Shown piece by piece: positions 43,183 to 53,461 of a stretch of 64,000 nucleotides of DNA. The first letter of the stretch is position 1. Each line of letters starts with the position of its first letter. A model generated the notes under the pieces. The model did not search any database, had not been told where the DNA came from, and worked only from the letters and a program-made list of their open reading frames with translations. The stretch lies in assembly GCA_022772525.1 (NCBI GenBank), contig JALFAD010000069.1, positions 1-64,000 on the forward strand, given 5' to 3'. The translations under genes were made by a program, and so were the position numbers. Source of the DNA: Clostridiales bacterium. GTDB lineage: Bacteria > Bacillota > Clostridia > Oscillospirales > Oscillospiraceae.

Positions 43183-46100
43183 GCGTACAGACATTCACAA
43201 AATTCTGGTGATTGGTTCCGGCCCTATCGTGATCGGTCAGGCGGCTGAGTTTGACTACGCCGGCACGCAGGCCTGTCTCGCCCTGAAAGAGGAAGGATAC
43301 GAGGTTGTCCTTTGTAACTCCAATCCCGCGACCATCATGACAGACCCCGCCATTGCGGACAAGGTCTACATGGAGCCGCTGACGCTGGAGTATATCGCCC
43401 GGATCGTGCGGTATGAACGGCCCGATGCCATCGTTCCCGGCATCGGCGGCCAGACCGGTCTGAACCTTGCCATGCAGCTGGAAAAGAAAGGCATCCTGAA
43501 GGAATGCCGGACAGAACTGCTGGGAACGCCCAGCTACAGCATTGAGCAGGCGGAGGATCGGGAGCTGTTCAAGGAGCTGTGCCAGCGTCTGGGTGAGCCG
43601 GTGCTGCCCTCCATGATCGCCAATTCCATGGAGGAGGGACTGGAGGCTGCTGCGGAAATCGGCTATCCGGTGGTTCTGCGCCCTGCCTTTACTTTAGGTG
43701 GAACCGGCGGCGGCTTTGCGGATACGGAGGAAGAGTTCCGGGAAATCATGAAAAACGCCCTTGCCCTCTCCCCTGTTCATCAGGTTCTGGTGGAGAAGAG
43801 TATCAAGGGCTATAAGGAAATTGAATATGAGGTCATGCGCGACAGCAACGATACCGCTATCGCCATCTGTAATATGGAGAACCTGGACCCGGTTGGCATC
43901 CACACCGGCGATTCCATAGTCGTCTGTCCTTCCCAGACTCTGACCAATAAAGAGTACCATATGCTCCGAGATTCCGCGCTGAAGCTGATTCGGGCGCTGA
44001 AAATTCAGGGTGGCTGTAACGTTCAGTTTGCCTTGGACCCCAATTCCTTCCAGTATTACCTGATCGAAGTGAATCCCAGAGTTTCCCGCAGTTCCGCGCT
44101 GGCATCCAAAGCCAGTGGTTATCCCATTGCCCGGGTTTCCGCCAAAATTTGTGTCGGTATGACGCTGGACGAAATTCCGCTGGCCAATACCTGCGCGGCT
44201 TTTGAGCCGGCCCTGGATTATATCGTCACCAAAATGCCCCGTTTCCCCTTTGACAAGTTCTCCGATGCCAATAACCGCCTTGGCACCCAGATGAAAGCCA
44301 CCGGCGAAACAATGAGTGTTGGCAGAACCTTTGAGGAAAGCCTGCTGAAGGGCATTCGGTCTCTGGAAATCGGCATTGTCCATCTTCACATGAAGAAATT
44401 CGATGATTGGACGAAGGATGCGCTGATGGATTACATTCCCATTGGCACCGATGACAGAATCTACGCCATCGCTCAGTTAATGCGTTTGGGGGCAGATGTG
44501 GACGAGATTGCGGATGCCACCGGAATCGATCGTTTCTTCCTGCGTAAGATTCGAAATATCATCCGCATGGAACGTTTTCTCAAAGATCATAATGGAGATT
44601 CCGCCGCTCTGTTTGCCGCCAAGAAGATGGGCTTCTCTGACCGTGCCGTTGCGGATATTTGGGGTACCAGCGAGAAAAAAATCTTCCTGCTTCGGAAGGA
44701 GAAGAACATCATTCCGGGTTATCGAATGATTGACTCCTGCGCAGCGGAATTTGACAGCTATATCCCCTATTTCTATTCCACCTATGAATCCGAGAATGAA
44801 TCGGTTGTATCAGATCGCAAAAAGGTCATTGTTCTTGGCTCCGGTCCCATTCGGATTGGTCAGGGCGTGGAATTTGACTATTCTACCGTTCATGCCGTTC
44901 AGACCATTCGCAATGCCGGCTATGAGGCAATCATCATCAATAACAACCCGGAAACAGTTTCTACCGACTACACCACGTCGGACAAGCTGTATTTCGAGCC
45001 GCTGACAGCAGAAGATGTGATGAACATTATCACGCTGGAGCAGCCTGACGGTGTCATCGCTTCTCTGGGCGGTCAGACGGCCATCAACCTTGCCCAGCCG
45101 CTGACCGACCTCGGCGTAAACATTATCGGTACGGACTGCGCCGCAATCGAAAAAGCCGAAAACCGGGACGCCTTTGAAAAGCTTCTGCTGGAGCTGAATA
45201 TTCCTCAGCCCAAGGGCCGTGCGGTGACGAAAATCGAGGATGGCGTTGCCGCGGCAAGGGAAATCGGTTATCCGGTTCTGGTGCGTCCCTCCTTCGTTCT
45301 CGGTGGACGCGCCATGCAGATCGTGTCCAACGAAGCACAGCTCCGCCATTATCTGCAAACAGCAGTTGAAATCGACGCGGACAAGCCGGTGCTGGTTGAC
45401 AAATATATTCGCGGCAAGGAAGTCGAAATCGACGCGATCTGCGATGGAGCGCAGGTATTTGTTCCCGGCATTATGGAGCTGGTGGAGCGAACCGGCGTGC
45501 ATTCCGGCGACTCCATTTCTGTCTATCCCCCCTTCTCGATTTCCAACAAGGTCAAGGGCATTATTCTGCAATATGCCAAGAAGCTTGGCCCCGCCATTGG
45601 TATCAAGGGCCTGTTCAACATTCAGTTTATCGTTGACCCGGATGACAATGTATTTATCATCGAGGTCAACCCCCGTTCTTCCAGAACGGTACCCTTCCTG
45701 AGTAAGGCAACGGGCTATCCCCTTGCGGATATTGCGACCCGGGTTGCCCTCGGTCACAGCCTGCACGATCAGGGTGTGGACGTGCTCTATCCCGATGAAA
45801 AGAAGCGCTATTATGTTAAGGCGCCTGCGTTCTCCTTCTCCAAGCTCCGGGGCCTGGACGCCTACCTCTCTCCGGAGATGAAGTCCACCGGCGAGGCCAT
45901 CGGCTATGACAATTCCATGACCAGAGCCCTGTATAAAGCCCTTCAGGCATCCGGTGTGAAGCTTCTGAATTACGGTACTGTTTTTGCCACCATTTCGGAT
46001 GAGGATAAGGAGGAGGCGCTTCCGCTGATTCGCCGCTTCTATCAGCTGGGCTTCAATATCGAGGCGACTCCCGGTACAGCCCTTTTCCTGCGCAAGGATG

Positions 46101-46354
46101 GCATCAAAACCCGCATCCGCGCTAAGGTTGACGATGGTTCCACCGAGATTCTGGATGCGATCCGCTCCGGCTTTGTGTCCTATGTGATCAACACCATGGA
46201 CGTCCGGTGTGAGGATGTGCATACCGGCTCCAGCCAGATTCGCCGCTGCGCCGTTGAAAACGGCGTTACTGTTCTGACCTCTCTGGATACGGTGCGTGTT
46301 CTGCTGGATGTTCTGGAAGAAATCACTCTGGGAATCGCAACCATTGACGAATAG
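43175..46354 (+). CDS. carB: Carbamoyl-phosphate synthase large subunit
   Basis: KILVIGSGPIVIGQAAEFDYAGTQACLALKEEGYEVVLCNSNPATIMTD. Confidence 0.97.
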   Translation: MPKRTDIHKILVIGSGPIVIGQAAEFDYAGTQACLALKEEGYEVVLCNSNPATIMTDPAIADKVYMEPLTLEYIARIVRYERPDAIVPGIGGQTGLNLAMQLEKKGILKECRTELLGTPSYSIEQAEDRELFKELCQRLGEPVLPSMIANSMEEGLEAAAEIGYPVVLRPAFTLGGTGGGFADTEEEFREIMKNALALSPVHQVLVEKSIKGYKEIEYEVMRDSNDTAIAICNMENLDPVGIHTGDSIVVCPSQTLTNKEYHMLRDSALKLIRALKIQGGCNVQFALDPNSFQYYLIEVNPRVSRSSALASKASGYPIARVSAKICVGMTLDEIPLANTCAAFEPALDYIVTKMPRFPFDKFSDANNRLGTQMKATGETMSVGRTFEESLLKGIRSLEIGIVHLHMKKFDDWTKDALMDYIPIGTDDRIYAIAQLMRLGADVDEIADATGIDRFFLRKIRNIIRMERFLKDHNGDSAALFAAKKMGFSDRAVADIWGTSEKKIFLLRKEKNIIPGYRMIDSCAAEFDSYIPYFYSTYESENESVVSDRKKVIVLGSGPIRIGQGVEFDYSTVHAVQTIRNAGYEAIIINNNPETVSTDYTTSDKLYFEPLTAEDVMNIITLEQPDGVIASLGGQTAINLAQPLTDLGVNIIGTDCAAIEKAENRDAFEKLLLELNIPQPKGRAVTKIEDGVAAAREIGYPVLVRPSFVLGGRAMQIVSNEAQLRHYLQTAVEIDADKPVLVDKYIRGKEVEIDAICDGAQVFVPGIMELVERTGVHSGDSISVYPPFSISNKVKGIILQYAKKLGPAIGIKGLFNIQFIVDPDDNVFIIEVNPRSSRTVPFLSKATGYPLADIATRVALGHSLHDQGVDVLYPDEKKRYYVKAPAFSFSKLRGLDAYLSPEMKSTGEAIGYDNSMTRALYKALQASGVKLLNYGTVFATISDEDKEEALPLIRRFYQLGFNIEATPGTALFLRKDGIKTRIRAKVDDGSTEILDAIRSGFVSYVINTMDVRCEDVHTGSSQIRRCAVENGVTVLTSLDTVRVLLDVLEEITLGIATIDE

Positions 46355-46363
46355 CCCATGCAA

Positions 46364-46396
46364 AAGGCGCTGCCCGAAGATTCCGGGCAGCGCCTT
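46364..46396. terminator. Bidirectional intrinsic terminator carB/pyk
   Basis: aaggcgctgcccg...cgggcagcgcctt, 13-bp stem. Confidence 0.8.
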
Positions 46397-46405
46397 GTAT
46401 TGTTT

Positions 46406-47821
46406 TTACTCAACAGTTTCGATTTTCATTGTATTGGTATTGCCCTGTTGGCCGTTCACAGGACCGCCTGTCAGGAGAATATTGTCACCCGGCTGAAGGT
46501 TCAACGCCTCAACTGCTGCTTTTTTGGCGTAGTAGAACATGACTTCCATGCTGGGGAATTGATCAGCCATCACAGGAGTAACGCCCCAACTCATGGACAG
46601 GCGACGCCAGATTTTCCGGTCGGTGGTCATGCCGATGATATCGATGGGCGTGCGGAACCGGCTGACCAGCATGGCTGTCTTTCCGCTGACGGAGCAGACA
46701 ACGATGGCCTTTGCGTTGACATCAATCGCCATGGAGCAGACAGCGTGGGAAATACAGTCCAGATTGTTCTTTCCGACAAATTCCGTGGAACGGAAACGCT
46801 GCTTGTAATCCGTATGCTTCTCGGTGTATTCCGCGATATTTGCCATGGCCCTGACAGCCTCCACGGGATACTTACCAGCAGCGGACTCGCCGGAAAGCAT
46901 GACACAGGAGGTTCCGTCGTACACCGCGTTGGCAACGTCAGAAATCTCCGCGCGGGTAGGACGGGGATTCTGAATCATGGATTCCAGCATTTCCGTAGCG
47001 GTAATGACACGTTTACCCAGCAAACGGCACTTACGGGTCAGCTTTTTCTGCACGGCGGGAACCTCCACATAGGGAATTTCCACACCCAGGTCGCCTCTTG
47101 CGATCATGATGCCGCCGCAAGCGGAGCAAATTTCCGTGACATTGTCCACACCGGAACGGTTCTCAATCTTTGCGATAATCTCAATGTCGCTGCCGCCGTT
47201 CTCGTCAAGCAGCTTTTGGATATCCAGAACATCCTGCTTGGTGGACACAAAGGAAGCGGCGATGAAATCCACTCCGTGCGCAATGCCGAAAAGGATATCA
47301 GACTTATCCTGCTTGCTGAGATAGGGGCCGGACATGACCTTATTGGGAAACGACATACTCTTTCTGTCGCTCAGCACGCCGCCTACCAGACATTTGCAGT
47401 GGATATCGTGACCGCTGATCTCCTGCACCTCAAACTGCACCATACCATTATTTACGGTGACAATGTCTCCGGGCTTCAGGTCCTTATGCAACGCTTTATA
47501 GTTCACGCTGACCCGGGTTTCGTCTCCCTCCACCTCATCCGTAGTGAAGGTAAACGCTCCGCCATCCGGAATCATCACTTTTCCGGATGCAAAAGTACGA
47601 ATCCGATATTCAGGGCCTTTCGTATCCAGCATGATTGCGATAGGAAGTCCCAGCTTCTGCCGTACCCGCTTAATCAGTTCAATTTTCTTTGCGTGCTCCT
47701 CATGGGTGCCGTGGGAAAAATTCAGCCGCGCAACATTCATGCCGGCAAGGCACATCTGAGTTAAGGTTTCTTCGTTCTCACTGGAAGGACCGATGGTGCA
47801 AATGATTTTTGTTTTCCGCAT
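46406..47821 (-). CDS. pyk: Pyruvate kinase
   Basis: MRKTKIICTIGPSSENEETLTQMCLAGMNVARLNFSHGTHEEH. Confidence 0.96.
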   Translation of the reverse strand: MRKTKIICTIGPSSENEETLTQMCLAGMNVARLNFSHGTHEEHAKKIELIKRVRQKLGLPIAIMLDTKGPEYRIRTFASGKVMIPDGGAFTFTTDEVEGDETRVSVNYKALHKDLKPGDIVTVNNGMVQFEVQEISGHDIHCKCLVGGVLSDRKSMSFPNKVMSGPYLSKQDKSDILFGIAHGVDFIAASFVSTKQDVLDIQKLLDENGGSDIEIIAKIENRSGVDNVTEICSACGGIMIARGDLGVEIPYVEVPAVQKKLTRKCRLLGKRVITATEMLESMIQNPRPTRAEISDVANAVYDGTSCVMLSGESAAGKYPVEAVRAMANIAEYTEKHTDYKQRFRSTEFVGKNNLDCISHAVCSMAIDVNAKAIVVCSVSGKTAMLVSRFRTPIDIIGMTTDRKIWRRLSMSWGVTPVMADQFPSMEVMFYYAKKAAVEALNLQPGDNILLTGGPVNGQQGNTNTMKIETVE

Positions 47822-47911
47822 AGTACGCCTCCTGCTTTGTTTTTTAGACATCTTATTCCTTCCATATTTTATCACGCAGCCCGGAATCCGTCAATGTTTT
47901 TCGTTTTGAAA

Positions 47912-49726
47912 TTACGGACAGATATCGACATCATAGCACCTAAGCCAGAAATCCAGTTGCAGGAAATACGCCATAATCTGCGGATTTCGCATTAGCTGAC
48001 CATACCACGGCCACTCGGAGGTACCTTCCAGCAGTTTTTTGAGCTGCGCTTTATCCACAATCTCCCAGACAGGTGAGTGCCCCAATGTCATTTCCCGGAA
48101 TTCTTTGGAAATCAGCTCTGTATAATGGGGATCAAAGGTTTTGGGATAGGGACTTTTTTTCCTGTATAGAACCTCTTCCGGCAGGAGGCCTTTTACCGCC
48201 TCCCGCAGCAAGCCCTTTTCCTTTCCCCGGTAATCCTTGAATTCCCACGGAACCCCATAGAGGTATTCCGCAATCCGGTAATCGCAGAACGGAACCCGGA
48301 CCTCCAGACCGTGATACATACTCATCCGGTCCTTCCTGTCCAGCAGGGTCTGCATGAACCAGCGGAAGTTCAGATTGACCATTTCCTTCATCCGTCTTTC
48401 CAGCGCGGATGTGCCGGGGAGAATATCGCTTTCCCGGCAGGTTTTTCCATAGGCATCCATGATGAACTCCTCCGGATGAAGAACCAGGCCCGTTCGCAGC
48501 AGTGAGATGCGCTGATGCGTATTCTGCGCCCACGGAAATCCTTCCCGTTCCCGAACCGCCGGGTCCCGATACCACGGATATCCGCCAAATATTTCATCAG
48601 CACATTCCCCGGACAGGGCTACCCGTACTTTCTTTCGGATATCGCCGCAGAAAGCCAGCAGAGAGAAATCCACGTCCGCCATTCCGGGCAGGTCTCTGGC
48701 AATGGTGGCCTCCTCCAGCGCGCCGCACAGCATTTCCGGCGTCAGAACCGTCCACTGGTGCAGCGTATCCAGCGCCTTCTGCATGATTCCGATGTATACG
48801 CTGTCCGAATTGGGCTGAAATTTACTTGCCCGGAAAAATTGATCATTGTTCAGGTAGTCCACAGAAAAGGTTTTCAGCCTTTTTCCGTTCTTCTTTTCCT
48901 GTCCGGCGCAAATTGCGGTAATAATACTGGAATCCAAGCCGCCGGACAGGAATGTGCCGATGGGAACGTCGGAAACCATCTGACGTTGTATAGCATCAAA
49001 GACCAGCCATCGCACATGCTCCACCGTCTCCGCAAAATTCTCTGTGTGCTCCCGGTCTCGAAGCTTCCAGTACTGGGTGATCTTCAACCGTCCTTCCTGA
49101 TAAATCGCATAGTGCCCCGGTTCTATCTCCCGGATCCCCTGAAAAACACCGCTTCCCGGCAGTCTCCCGGGCCCCAGCAGGATCAGCTGCGCAATCCCTT
49201 CTCTGTCCAGCCGTGCCTTTACCGTTGGATATTGCAGAATGGTTTTCATCTCCGAGGCAAAGAGCAGTCCGTTTCCGTGCTGCATATAGAACAGCGGTTT
49301 CACGCCAATTCTGTCGCGGGCGAGAAACAGGCGTCCGCGTTTCTCCTCCCATACGGCAAAGGCGAAAATTCCGTTCAGCTGATCGAGGCATGCCGCACCG
49401 TATTCCGCATATGCGTGCAGGACAACCTCCGTATCGGAGTATCCATGGAACGTGTGCCCGCTGTCAGTCAGCACGCTTCGCAGCGCTTCGGTATTGTAAA
49501 GCTCTCCGTTGTAGACAAGCGTATAGCGCTCCCCAGCCCAGTCCAGTGACATGGGCTGTTTTCCGCCCTCCGGGTCAATAATCGCCAGCCGTGTGTGTAG
49601 CAGCGCTGTATCGCCGTGAACATAGGTTCCCTCAGAATCCGGTCCCCGCCGGCGCATGGTGTCCAGCATATGTTCTAATAGCGTCTCATCAGATGGCAAT
49701 CCGACTACACCTGAAATTGCACACAT
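47912..49726 (-). CDS. asnB: Asparagine synthase (glutamine-hydrolysing), second copy
   Basis: [66 protein letters not shown]. Confidence 0.93.
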   Translation of the reverse strand: MCAISGVVGLPSDETLLEHMLDTMRRRGPDSEGTYVHGDTALLHTRLAIIDPEGGKQPMSLDWAGERYTLVYNGELYNTEALRSVLTDSGHTFHGYSDTEVVLHAYAEYGAACLDQLNGIFAFAVWEEKRGRLFLARDRIGVKPLFYMQHGNGLLFASEMKTILQYPTVKARLDREGIAQLILLGPGRLPGSGVFQGIREIEPGHYAIYQEGRLKITQYWKLRDREHTENFAETVEHVRWLVFDAIQRQMVSDVPIGTFLSGGLDSSIITAICAGQEKKNGKRLKTFSVDYLNNDQFFRASKFQPNSDSVYIGIMQKALDTLHQWTVLTPEMLCGALEEATIARDLPGMADVDFSLLAFCGDIRKKVRVALSGECADEIFGGYPWYRDPAVREREGFPWAQNTHQRISLLRTGLVLHPEEFIMDAYGKTCRESDILPGTSALERRMKEMVNLNFRWFMQTLLDRKDRMSMYHGLEVRVPFCDYRIAEYLYGVPWEFKDYRGKEKGLLREAVKGLLPEEVLYRKKSPYPKTFDPHYTELISKEFREMTLGHSPVWEIVDKAQLKKLLEGTSEWPWYGQLMRNPQIMAYFLQLDFWLRCYDVDICP

Positions 49727-49802
49727 AAAATCACGTCCCTTCATCTCCGTATTCTATGTATACCCGGTTGCCGGATGTGCATACTAGCATTGGTGATGAT
49801 CG

Positions 49803-50231
49803 ATGAAAAACAGCAAAGAAATCCTTTCGTCCGTACTGAAGACGACACAGATGGGGCAAATTGGAATTCGCAGCGTGCTTGACACCAGTATGCGGCCCGC
49901 ATTGAGAAAAGCATTGGAATCACAGCTTCACGAATATGACTCCATCGAAACAGAGGCGCACTCCTTAGCGACCCAGCGGGGGTGGGAACTGGAAGAACTG
50001 GACCCAGGTATTCGGATGATGACGGATATGATGACCCGGATGAAGCTCCGCGGCGGTAATACCGATTCCAAGATCGCCGGTATGATGATTCAGGGCAATA
50101 CCAAGGGTATGATCAAGGGCCTCAGAAATATCCATCAGTTTGCCAATCAGGACGCACAGGTCAAAACCATCTCACAAAAACTGCTGGACTGTGAAACCGC
50201 CAATATCCGGCAGATGCAGGGATATTTATAA
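49803..50231 (+). CDS. Conserved hypothetical protein (possibly helical/ferritin-like)
   Basis: 142-aa helical ORF MKNSKEILSSVLKTTQMGQIGIRSVLDTSM.. Confidence 0.65.
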   Translation: MKNSKEILSSVLKTTQMGQIGIRSVLDTSMRPALRKALESQLHEYDSIETEAHSLATQRGWELEELDPGIRMMTDMMTRMKLRGGNTDSKIAGMMIQGNTKGMIKGLRNIHQFANQDAQVKTISQKLLDCETANIRQMQGYL

Positions 50232-50328
50232 TCTTTTCAGGCAGCGCAGAACCAACCACTCTGCGCTGCCTGCACATTTTTACCGGAAACAGCATATCCT
50301 ATTCAGGAATCTGAAAGGAGCTGATACC

Positions 50329-50709
50329 TTGCCATCCACGGGTTACATACAGGTTCGCGCTTATACCAGCGACGCGCAGTATCCTCTGCGGAACGTTGCA
50401 ATCACTGTTACCTCCCAGGACGGGACGGCGATCGCCATGCGCCTTACGGACAGGAGCGGCAAAATAACCCCCATCCCCATTCCCGTTCCTGATAAGGCGG
50501 AAAGCCAGTCCCCTGATCCGTCAGAGCGGCCATACACAGTGGTTAATCTGTACGCACGCCTGAGCGGCTATGAGCAGACGGAGGCGGAGAATTTACAGGT
50601 GTTCGCCGGTACGACCACCATTCAGAATTTGGAAATGATACCGCTTTCTGAATTCCCCGACCAGTGGGATCAAATGATCATCTTTGATACCCCGCCTCAG
50701 AATCTATAG
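50329..50709 (+). CDS. Hypothetical protein, carboxypeptidase-regulatory-like beta fold
   Basis: TTG start with gaaaggag RBS; LPSTGYIQVRAYTSDAQYPLRNVAITVTSQDGTAIAMRLTDRSGKI. Confidence 0.65.
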   Translation: MPSTGYIQVRAYTSDAQYPLRNVAITVTSQDGTAIAMRLTDRSGKITPIPIPVPDKAESQSPDPSERPYTVVNLYARLSGYEQTEAENLQVFAGTTTIQNLEMIPLSEFPDQWDQMIIFDTPPQNL

Positions 50710-50719
50710 GAGGTGAACC

Positions 50720-51943
50720 ATGCCGCAGATCCTGCCCTATATTCCCCAGCGGATTACCGTCCATCTGGGGCCGCCTGACGCGGACGCGCAGAATGTCACC
50801 GTCAGCTTTCCCGACTATGTAAAAAACGTCGCGTCCAGCGAAATCTACCCTACATGGGAAGAAAGCGCACTCCGGGCAAATATCCTTGCCATCGTGTCCT
50901 TCGCGCTGAACCGGGTATACACCGAGTTTTACAGAAGCCGGGGATATGATTTTGATATCACCAATTCAACTGCCTATGACCAGTTTTTTGTCAACGGGCG
51001 AAGCTACTTTGAAAATGTGGCGCGGCTAGCGGATGAGCTGTATACCAGCTATCTGCGGCGGCCTGGATTTGTGGAGCCGCTGGCGGCAAAATTCTGCAAC
51101 GGTACCACGGTGACCTGTGAGGGCCTCAGTCAATGGGGCAGCCAGAATCTGGCGCTTCAGGGCTATACAGCGCCGGAAATTCTGCGCAGCTACTATGGCG
51201 ACGTGGAAATTGTCAGCAACGCCCCAGTTCAGGGAATCACTTCGTCCTATCCCGGTGTACTGCGCAGAGGATACTCAGGCCCCAGTGTCGTGATCCTTCA
51301 GGTTATGCTCAACAGAATTTCCCAGAATTACCCCGCAATTCCTAAAATTTCCCTTGTTGACGGTATTTTTGGTGCCCAGACAGAGGCTGCAGTCATCCGG
51401 TTTCAGGAAATCTTTAACCTGACGCCTGATGGTGTCGTGGGACGGTCGACCTGGAATGCACTGGTACGGTATTATGTTGCGGTCACAAGCCTGGCAGAGC
51501 TTCGCAGTCAGGGGCAGCAGTTTTACGCGATTAACTGGGCAAATTCAAATCCCATTCAGCAGGGGGATCGGGGGGTGAAAGTTGAGCATTTACAGTATAT
51601 GCTTCAGGTTCTTTCCTCTTACATACCGGAAATCCCACCCGTAACCATTGACGGCGTTTTTGGCCCCAATACACGTGACGCGGTGTTGGCAGCCCAGCGC
51701 CGGTTCGGTCTGCCGCAAACCGGCGTAGTTGATTTTGATACATGGGAGGCAATCTACGATCAATTCTCCGGCATTGAAACAACCACCTGGCGTGACCCGG
51801 AGAACTTCCCCTATACCTCCGCGATTCTTGGAAACAGCAACCCTCGCGCACGTTATTCCGCAACCAGCACCATGTCCCAATTTCCCGGAGAAAACCTCAG
51901 TTCCGGGCAGCAGGACCCCGTCAGACAGGAGGCGCCAAGATGA
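50720..51943 (+). CDS. Peptidoglycan-binding protein (two PG_binding_1 domains; N-terminal SpoIID-like region)
   Basis: GLSQWGSQNLALQGYTAPEILRSYYG; DGIFGAQTEAAVIRFQEIFNLTPDGVVGRSTWNAL and DGVFGPNTRDAVLAAQRRFGLPQTGVVDFDTWEAI. Confidence 0.8.
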   Translation: MPQILPYIPQRITVHLGPPDADAQNVTVSFPDYVKNVASSEIYPTWEESALRANILAIVSFALNRVYTEFYRSRGYDFDITNSTAYDQFFVNGRSYFENVARLADELYTSYLRRPGFVEPLAAKFCNGTTVTCEGLSQWGSQNLALQGYTAPEILRSYYGDVEIVSNAPVQGITSSYPGVLRRGYSGPSVVILQVMLNRISQNYPAIPKISLVDGIFGAQTEAAVIRFQEIFNLTPDGVVGRSTWNALVRYYVAVTSLAELRSQGQQFYAINWANSNPIQQGDRGVKVEHLQYMLQVLSSYIPEIPPVTIDGVFGPNTRDAVLAAQRRFGLPQTGVVDFDTWEAIYDQFSGIETTTWRDPENFPYTSAILGNSNPRARYSATSTMSQFPGENLSSGQQDPVRQEAPR

Positions 51944-52482
51944 GACCACCGGAATCCTTTGTCGGACAGCCGATCCGAAGCCTGCAAACGATGCTTCAGG
52001 TGATTGCGCAGAACGATCCAAGTTACCTTACAGTCATCCCAGACGGCATTTACGGCCCGGAAACCATTCGCGCGGTCGCAGCGTTCCAGCGAAAGCATAT
52101 GCTGCCGGTAACCGGAATCACCGATCTGAAAACGTGGGAAGCGATTGTGCCCATTTATGATCAAAGTCTTGCCGCCCAGAATGCCGCGCCGCCGGTCGAA
52201 GTTGTTTGGAATCCCGGCGTTGTTTTGTACCGCGGAGAATTTCATCCAAATCTTTTTCTGGTGCAGGGAATGCTGGCAGTGCTGGCAGATGTTTATCACA
52301 GCGTCAGTAAGCCCTCACAAAGCGGTGTTCTGGATGACATTACATCGGATTCCCTTGCATCTTTCCAAATGCTCAGCGGGCTTCCTATGACGGGGAATCT
52401 GGACAGACTGACCTGGGTCCAACTGTCACAGCAATATCCGCTGGCTGCCAACAGGGCAGCCGCCGCGCATGGCGCAAAATAG
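51940..52482 (+). CDS. PG_binding_1 domain protein
   Basis: IPDGIYGPETIRAVAAFQRKHMLPVTGITDLKTWEAI. Confidence 0.78.
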   Translation: MRPPESFVGQPIRSLQTMLQVIAQNDPSYLTVIPDGIYGPETIRAVAAFQRKHMLPVTGITDLKTWEAIVPIYDQSLAAQNAAPPVEVVWNPGVVLYRGEFHPNLFLVQGMLAVLADVYHSVSKPSQSGVLDDITSDSLASFQMLSGLPMTGNLDRLTWVQLSQQYPLAANRAAAAHGAK

Positions 52483-52529
52483 GAAGTTGTTTCGAAAATA
52501 TGAATTTTCGTGAAACTGGATGGTAATAC

Positions 52530-52558
52530 TTGATAATTCAAAGGGAATTGTCTATAAT
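52530..52558 (+). promoter_or_regulatory. Putative promoter upstream of pgsA
   Basis: TTGATA (52530-52535), 17-nt spacer, TATAAT (52553-52558). Confidence 0.6.
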
Positions 52559-52609
52559 ATGTGGCATGCGTTAATCATAATGCTACTGACATAGGCGGAG
52601 GATGATTCC

Positions 52610-53191
52610 ATGTTTATCAGGAACTGGAAAAAGGAAATATTTTCGATTCCCAATATATTAAGCTTGTTTCGTCTGCTGCTCATTCCCGTTTATGCGACAA
52701 TATATCTGAATGCCACGGAACACGATCAGTATATTCTTGCCGGTGTCATTTTGGCGGTATCCTGCCTGACAGATATGATCGACGGAAAGATCGCACGGAA
52801 ATACAACATGATCACGACACTTGGAAAGATTTTAGACCCCCTGGCAGATAAACTCACACAGTTGACGTTGACCGTCTGCCTGAGTCTCAAATACCCGGTA
52901 TTATACCCTGTTCTCGGACTGTTTGTTATCAAAGAACTGTTCCAGCTGGTGCTGGGTGTTGTCTTCCTGCGTAAAGGGAAAATGCTCCCCGGAGCGCTGA
53001 TGGCAGGAAAGGTCTGTACAACCATTCTGTTTGTCAGCCTGATTGCATTGGTCCTGATGCCGAATATCAATCCTGTAGCGGTAAAGGTAATCGCTGTCAT
53101 CGACGCACTGTTTTTAGTCATTTCCTTCGCCAGCTATGCAAGGGCCTACTTTGGCAAGAATGTCAAAGTTCAGGATATTCAATCCGAATAA
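52610..53191 (+). CDS. pgsA: CDP-alcohol phosphatidyltransferase (PgsA-like)
   Basis: FSIPNILSLFRLLLIPVYA..SCLTDMIDGKIARKYNMITTLGKILDPLADKLTQ. Confidence 0.92.
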   Translation: MFIRNWKKEIFSIPNILSLFRLLLIPVYATIYLNATEHDQYILAGVILAVSCLTDMIDGKIARKYNMITTLGKILDPLADKLTQLTLTVCLSLKYPVLYPVLGLFVIKELFQLVLGVVFLRKGKMLPGALMAGKVCTTILFVSLIALVLMPNINPVAVKVIAVIDALFLVISFASYARAYFGKNVKVQDIQSE

Positions 53192-53204
53192 GCAAATAAC
53201 GGCA

Positions 53205-53345
53205 AAATAATACGGCGGCTCAAACATGCTGAGCCGCCGTGTTCCTTTGTCCTCTCTTTCGGGGAAACAAAGTGTCACGGGTACGCCGTCGGGTTATCCG
53301 CAGATATTTCCACGGCATCGGCTTTCCCCATTGCTTCCCTCGCTG
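53205..53345 (-). ncRNA. Candidate orphan structured RNA (unclassified)
   Basis: Minus-strand promoter-like TTGCCC-16-TATACT (53375..53348), about 130 nt with several hairpins, terminator-like acggcggctca/tgagccgccgt at 53212-53240 followed by attatttt. Confidence 0.35.
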
Positions 53346-53461
53346 TAAGTATAGTATACCAGATCTTTTGGGCAATTGGTGAAGAATTCTTGAACAATCG
53401 TCAAAAAGAATCTGACATAATGCACAAAAAAAGGACAGCACAAATGGCTGTCCTCAAACTG

